A stretch of 8,528 bases of DNA from contig CAKZZJ010000177.1 of the NCBI GenBank assembly GCA_937885165.1, positions 1 to 8,528 of the forward strand, read 5' to 3'. Below the pieces are notes generated by a model that ran no database searches, had not been told where the DNA came from, and saw only the letters and a list, made by a program, of their open reading frames with translations. The first letter of the stretch is position 1. Each line of letters opens with the position of its first letter. The stretch comes from an uncultured Caryophanales bacterium. Its GTDB lineage: Bacteria > Bacillota_I > Bacilli_A > Acholeplasmatales > Anaeroplasmataceae. Position numbers and translations under genes: made by a program. Below, in pieces: positions 6,390 through 8,528 of the stretch.

Positions 6390-8321
6390 ATGAGATTAGA
6401 TAAATTGCTTTCAAATGAAGGCTATGGCACTAGAAAAGAAGTAAAAAAATTAATAAATAAAAATAAAGTAACAGTGGATGGTGTGGTAGTAACAGATTCA
6501 TCAGTTAATGTTGATGAAAATAATAAGATTATCATTGATGGCACATTATTAAAATATGAAGTATATAAATATTTTATGTTAAATAAACCAAAAGGTTATG
6601 TATGTGCTAATGAAGATAATTTATATAAAACTGTATTTGAACTTTTAAAAGAAGATAACAGACGTAATCTATTTACAATAGGAAGACTTGATCTTGATAC
6701 AGAAGGATTATTATTAATTACTAATGATGGCAAGTTAGCTCATAAGCTTTTATCACCTAAATTCCATGTAGAAAAAAAATATTATTTGGAATTTGATGGT
6801 AACTTGGATGATAATATGATTTTAAAGTTAGAAGAAGGTATTAAAATAGATGATTTTGTAACTAAATTTATAAGTAAAATTGAATATTATAAAATGACAC
6901 TTGAATCACAACTTAATAAGGCTAAATTAACTTTGATAAATACACCTTTATCATCAGATATTAAAGCAACAGATAAAAAAGAAGATAATGAAAAAGTAAA
7001 AGACGATAAAATTAATATAAATGAAGACAAATCAAAAGAAAAAGAAAAAGATGACAGTAAAGATGATGAAGAATTTTTAAATAAATTTATGAATGCAAAA
7101 AATTTTTATAAAAAAACATTATACTTACTCTATTTAATAACAGAAGACAAATCACAAATTCAAAAAATAATAGAAAAAGATGAAAATAATTGTCTAGAGA
7201 AAAAAAATGAAGCTAATTTTTCTTGTGTCAAAGAAATAAATACTAAAATTTTTATAAATAGTATTACATTTTTGAGAAAAGAAAATCTATTTGCCCTAGG
7301 TATGTATAATTTTTTCGATGGATCTTCAATTGATTTATATACTTTAGATTTGAAAATAAAATTATCAATAAAAAAACTTGGTAGTAATATATATGAGTTA
7401 CAATCAGGTGAACTTGTCACTTGCTCTTATAATTCAATAAATATAATAAAGCTAGAAACTAATAATAATCAAAATATGAAATATAAAATAATTCAATCCT
7501 TACAAGGGAAAACAGATTCAGGAGAAATTCTCGGTGTAATTGAATTAAATTCAGTTTTAATATCATATGATTGGAATCATATTTTAATTTGGAAAAAAAG
7601 TTTCCAAAATAGTAAGAGCAAAAAAAAGAAAGAAAATAATCACATTATAAAATTTAAAGAATATAAATCATCTAATTCTGGTTGTGATTATTTAATTAAA
7701 ATAAATAATGATGATGAATTCATTTCACATCATAAAGGAAGTATAATTATTTTTAATTCATTACAAAATTTTGACAATGATAATAAAATAATTTTGAAGA
7801 ATTTACATTCAGTTGGAGACTCAATGTGTCTTATTGATAATAATAGGTTTTTAATATTAGGAGGAAATGAAAATGGGTTAATATACATAATATCTATAGA
7901 AAAAAAAGAAATAATAACATCAATAAAAATTAGTGATATTAATAATTATAGCATAAATAGGATATCTTTTTATAAAAATAATGATAAAATGAACATATTA
8001 TGTGCAGGGGGATATAATATCTCAGAAAAAGATGTTATATCAAATATTATAAATATATCTTTTAATATCAATAATGACTCTAAACAAATTTTTAACATCG
8101 AAAAACAAAATATAATAAAAAATGCTCATAATAGTTGGATTACTGGATTATTAATTGGAAATAATTTTATAAATAATGATGAAGAAAAAAATAAATTTTA
8201 TTCATTAATAGATAATACATATATTCAATCAAATCTTTTAAATGAAGATATTATTTTCTTTTCCACAAGCCATGATAAAAAATTTAAAATTTGGAAAAAC
8301 AATAATAATAGTTTAATATAA
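6390..8321 (+). CDS. Composite ORF: RsuA/RluB-type pseudouridine synthase (residues 1 to ~183) joined in frame to a eukaryotic beta-propeller protein
   Basis: The first part is a bacterial 16S/23S rRNA pseudouridine synthase of the RsuA/RluB/RluE/RluF group, which isomerises a uridine in rRNA. An S4 RNA-binding domain (about 1-48, MRLDKLLSNEGYGTRKEVKKLI) is followed by the catalytic domain with FMLNKPKGYVCA (62-73), the active-site motif GRLDLDTEG (98-106; catalytic Asp101) and LLSPKFHVEKKYYLEF (120-135). At about residue 183 (AKLTLI then NTPLSSD) the family should read EG[KR]xHQxKRMF; that motif and the last 50-60 residues are missing, so the enzyme is truncated. The frame continues for about 460 Asn/Lys/Ile-rich residues of eukaryotic character (described separately). 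AAGGA at 6381-6385 is 4 nt before the ATG, so the start is bacterial. A single 643-residue protein is formally encoded but is most likely an artefact of joined DNAs. I estimate the junction at about 6936-6948 from protein similarity only. Confidence 0.85.
   Translation: MRLDKLLSNEGYGTRKEVKKLINKNKVTVDGVVVTDSSVNVDENNKIIIDGTLLKYEVYKYFMLNKPKGYVCANEDNLYKTVFELLKEDNRRNLFTIGRLDLDTEGLLLITNDGKLAHKLLSPKFHVEKKYYLEFDGNLDDNMILKLEEGIKIDDFVTKFISKIEYYKMTLESQLNKAKLTLINTPLSSDIKATDKKEDNEKVKDDKININEDKSKEKEKDDSKDDEEFLNKFMNAKNFYKKTLYLLYLITEDKSQIQKIIEKDENNCLEKKNEANFSCVKEINTKIFINSITFLRKENLFALGMYNFFDGSSIDLYTLDLKIKLSIKKLGSNIYELQSGELVTCSYNSINIIKLETNNNQNMKYKIIQSLQGKTDSGEILGVIELNSVLISYDWNHILIWKKSFQNSKSKKKKENNHIIKFKEYKSSNSGCDYLIKINNDDEFISHHKGSIIIFNSLQNFDNDNKIILKNLHSVGDSMCLIDNNRFLILGGNENGLIYIISIEKKEIITSIKISDINNYSINRISFYKNNDKMNILCAGGYNISEKDVISNIINISFNINNDSKQIFNIEKQNIIKNAHNSWITGLLIGNNFINNDEEKNKFYSLIDNTYIQSNLLNEDIIFFSTSHDKKFKIWKNNNNSLI
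6939..8321 (+). other. Partial eukaryotic (ciliate-like) gene: C-terminal ~459 codons of a seven-bladed WD40-like propeller
   Basis: The 5' end is lost at the join, so the true start is unknown. A Lys/Asp/Glu low-complexity tract (about 190-229 of the composite ORF) and a helical stretch (about 230-265) precede repeats that I read as seven propeller blades at about 285-321, 334-356, 379-403, 432-457, 475-504, 522-560 and 580-636. The best WD-like endings are SYDWNHILIWKK (392-403) and STSHDKKFKIWK (625-636), each a [ST]xD...IW pattern; the others are degenerate. Such propellers are protein-binding scaffolds; no specific partner can be named. GC is much lower than in the bacterial genes, roughly a fifth. 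In-frame TAA and TAG are absent until the final TAA, and no intron is evident. The gene points toward the telomere-like array and ends about 160 nt before it. Confidence 0.7.
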
Positions 8322-8484
8322 TCAACTAAAATGAATAGAAATATTAAAGATTTTATTATAAATAAAAATAAAAAGAATATACAATAAAAGTTTGTTATTG
8401 CATTTAAAAGATATTTAATAGAAATTATTTTATAAATAATAATTTAAAATTGTAAATTTATCTTTATAAAATGGGAAGAGTAAT
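8322..8484 (+). other. AT-rich 3' flank between the propeller gene and the telomeric repeats
   Basis: About 163 nt with no ORF, RNA gene or bacterial terminator. AATAAA hexamers occur at 8361-8366 and 8383-8388 and could be polyadenylation signals, but they carry little weight in DNA this AT-rich. The final stretch (8471-8484) has purine-rich, telomere-like words (ATGGGAAGAG, then TAAT) just before the perfect repeats. The size suits a 3' UTR plus subtelomeric spacer of a short ciliate chromosome. Confidence 0.5.
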
Positions 8485-8528
8485 GGGGATTGGGGATTGG
8501 GGATTGGGGATTGGGGATTGGGGATTGG
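8485..8528 (+). repeat. Telomere-like tandem array, (ATTGGGG)n, at the right end of the window
   Basis: G4 tracts begin at 8485, 8492, 8499, 8506, 8513 and 8520, with a partial one at 8527; each is separated by ATT, so the period is exactly 7 nt with no errors over 44 nt. The G-rich strand runs 5' to 3' toward the end of the sequence, as at a eukaryotic chromosome terminus. The unit is the ciliate TTGGGG with one added A (complement CCCCAAT). Four or more adjacent G4 tracts can form a G-quadruplex. The array is open at the window edge, so its true length is unknown. Confidence 0.85.

Noticed and set aside
799..6940. The bacterial genes as a true horizontal transfer into a ciliate chromosome
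   Set aside because: They retain bacterial SD sites, a sigma70-type promoter and a hairpin terminator, and the segment is cut in mid-gene on the right and at the gene start on the left. Nothing shows adaptation to eukaryotic expression. It is not excluded, but is less likely than a chimera.
7160..7420. Minus-strand open frame of 86 codons within the propeller gene
   Set aside because: It is antisense to the blade-containing frame, is Phe/Ser/Ile-rich by composition alone, and has no start context or domain.
8485..8528. The terminal repeats as a CRISPR array or a sequencing artefact
   Set aside because: The unit is 7 nt with no spacers, so it is not CRISPR. Orientation, error-free periodicity and its place beyond an AT-rich gene end fit a telomere better than an adapter or slippage product.

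Overview
The window looks like a mosaic of at least three DNAs of different origin, joined inside genes, and not one natural locus. The reading by eye is: (1) positions 1 to about 670, a moderately GC-rich clostridial (Ruminococcus/Lachnospiraceae-like) fragment with the front half of serC; (2) about 800 to 6940, an AT-rich Firmicutes/Bacilli-type fragment with metK, a 72-residue hypothetical protein, a large MacB-type ABC transporter, galE and the front three quarters of an RsuA/RluB-type pseudouridine synthase; (3) about 6940 to 8528, an extremely AT-rich eukaryotic chromosome end carrying the last ~459 codons of a beta-propeller (WD40-like) protein, a short 3' flank, and a perfect 7-nt G-rich telomere-like array, (ATTGGGG)n, running off the window. 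A short stretch at about 672-798 belongs clearly to neither neighbour and may be a fourth piece.

The middle segment is plainly bacterial. Shine-Dalgarno sites sit at proper spacing (AGGAGG before the ABC gene and galE, AAGGA before the pseudouridine synthase), a near-consensus sigma70-type promoter (TTGAAA, 17 nt, TATAAT) drives the ABC-galE pair, and a GC hairpin follows galE. Trp is written TGG and stops are TAA/TAG, so it is not an obvious TGA=Trp mollicute. The right segment is eukaryotic in character: Asn/Lys/Ile-rich protein, poor bacterial resemblance, a stop codon only about 160 nt from the telomeric repeats. That layout matches the gene-sized or short macronuclear chromosomes of ciliates. 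TAA and TAG never occur in frame over 459 codons and TAA ends the ORF, so UAR is not reassigned here. A gut or rumen sample holding ciliates and Firmicutes would supply all the pieces.

In the bacterial segment, metK makes S-adenosylmethionine, the ABC protein is a membrane export or mechanotransmission machine with a large outside domain, and galE interconverts UDP-glucose and UDP-galactose for the cell envelope. ABC and galE form a tight operon (stop codon inside the next SD). No functional link joins these to serC or to the beta-propeller gene.

The most striking points are the telomere-like terminus, the open in-frame join of a bacterial pseudouridine synthase to a eukaryotic seven-bladed propeller, and the internal break in serC. 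Each join cuts a conserved gene in mid-domain, which favours an amplification or assembly chimera over a genuine fused system or recent gene transfer; the sequence alone cannot exclude the latter.
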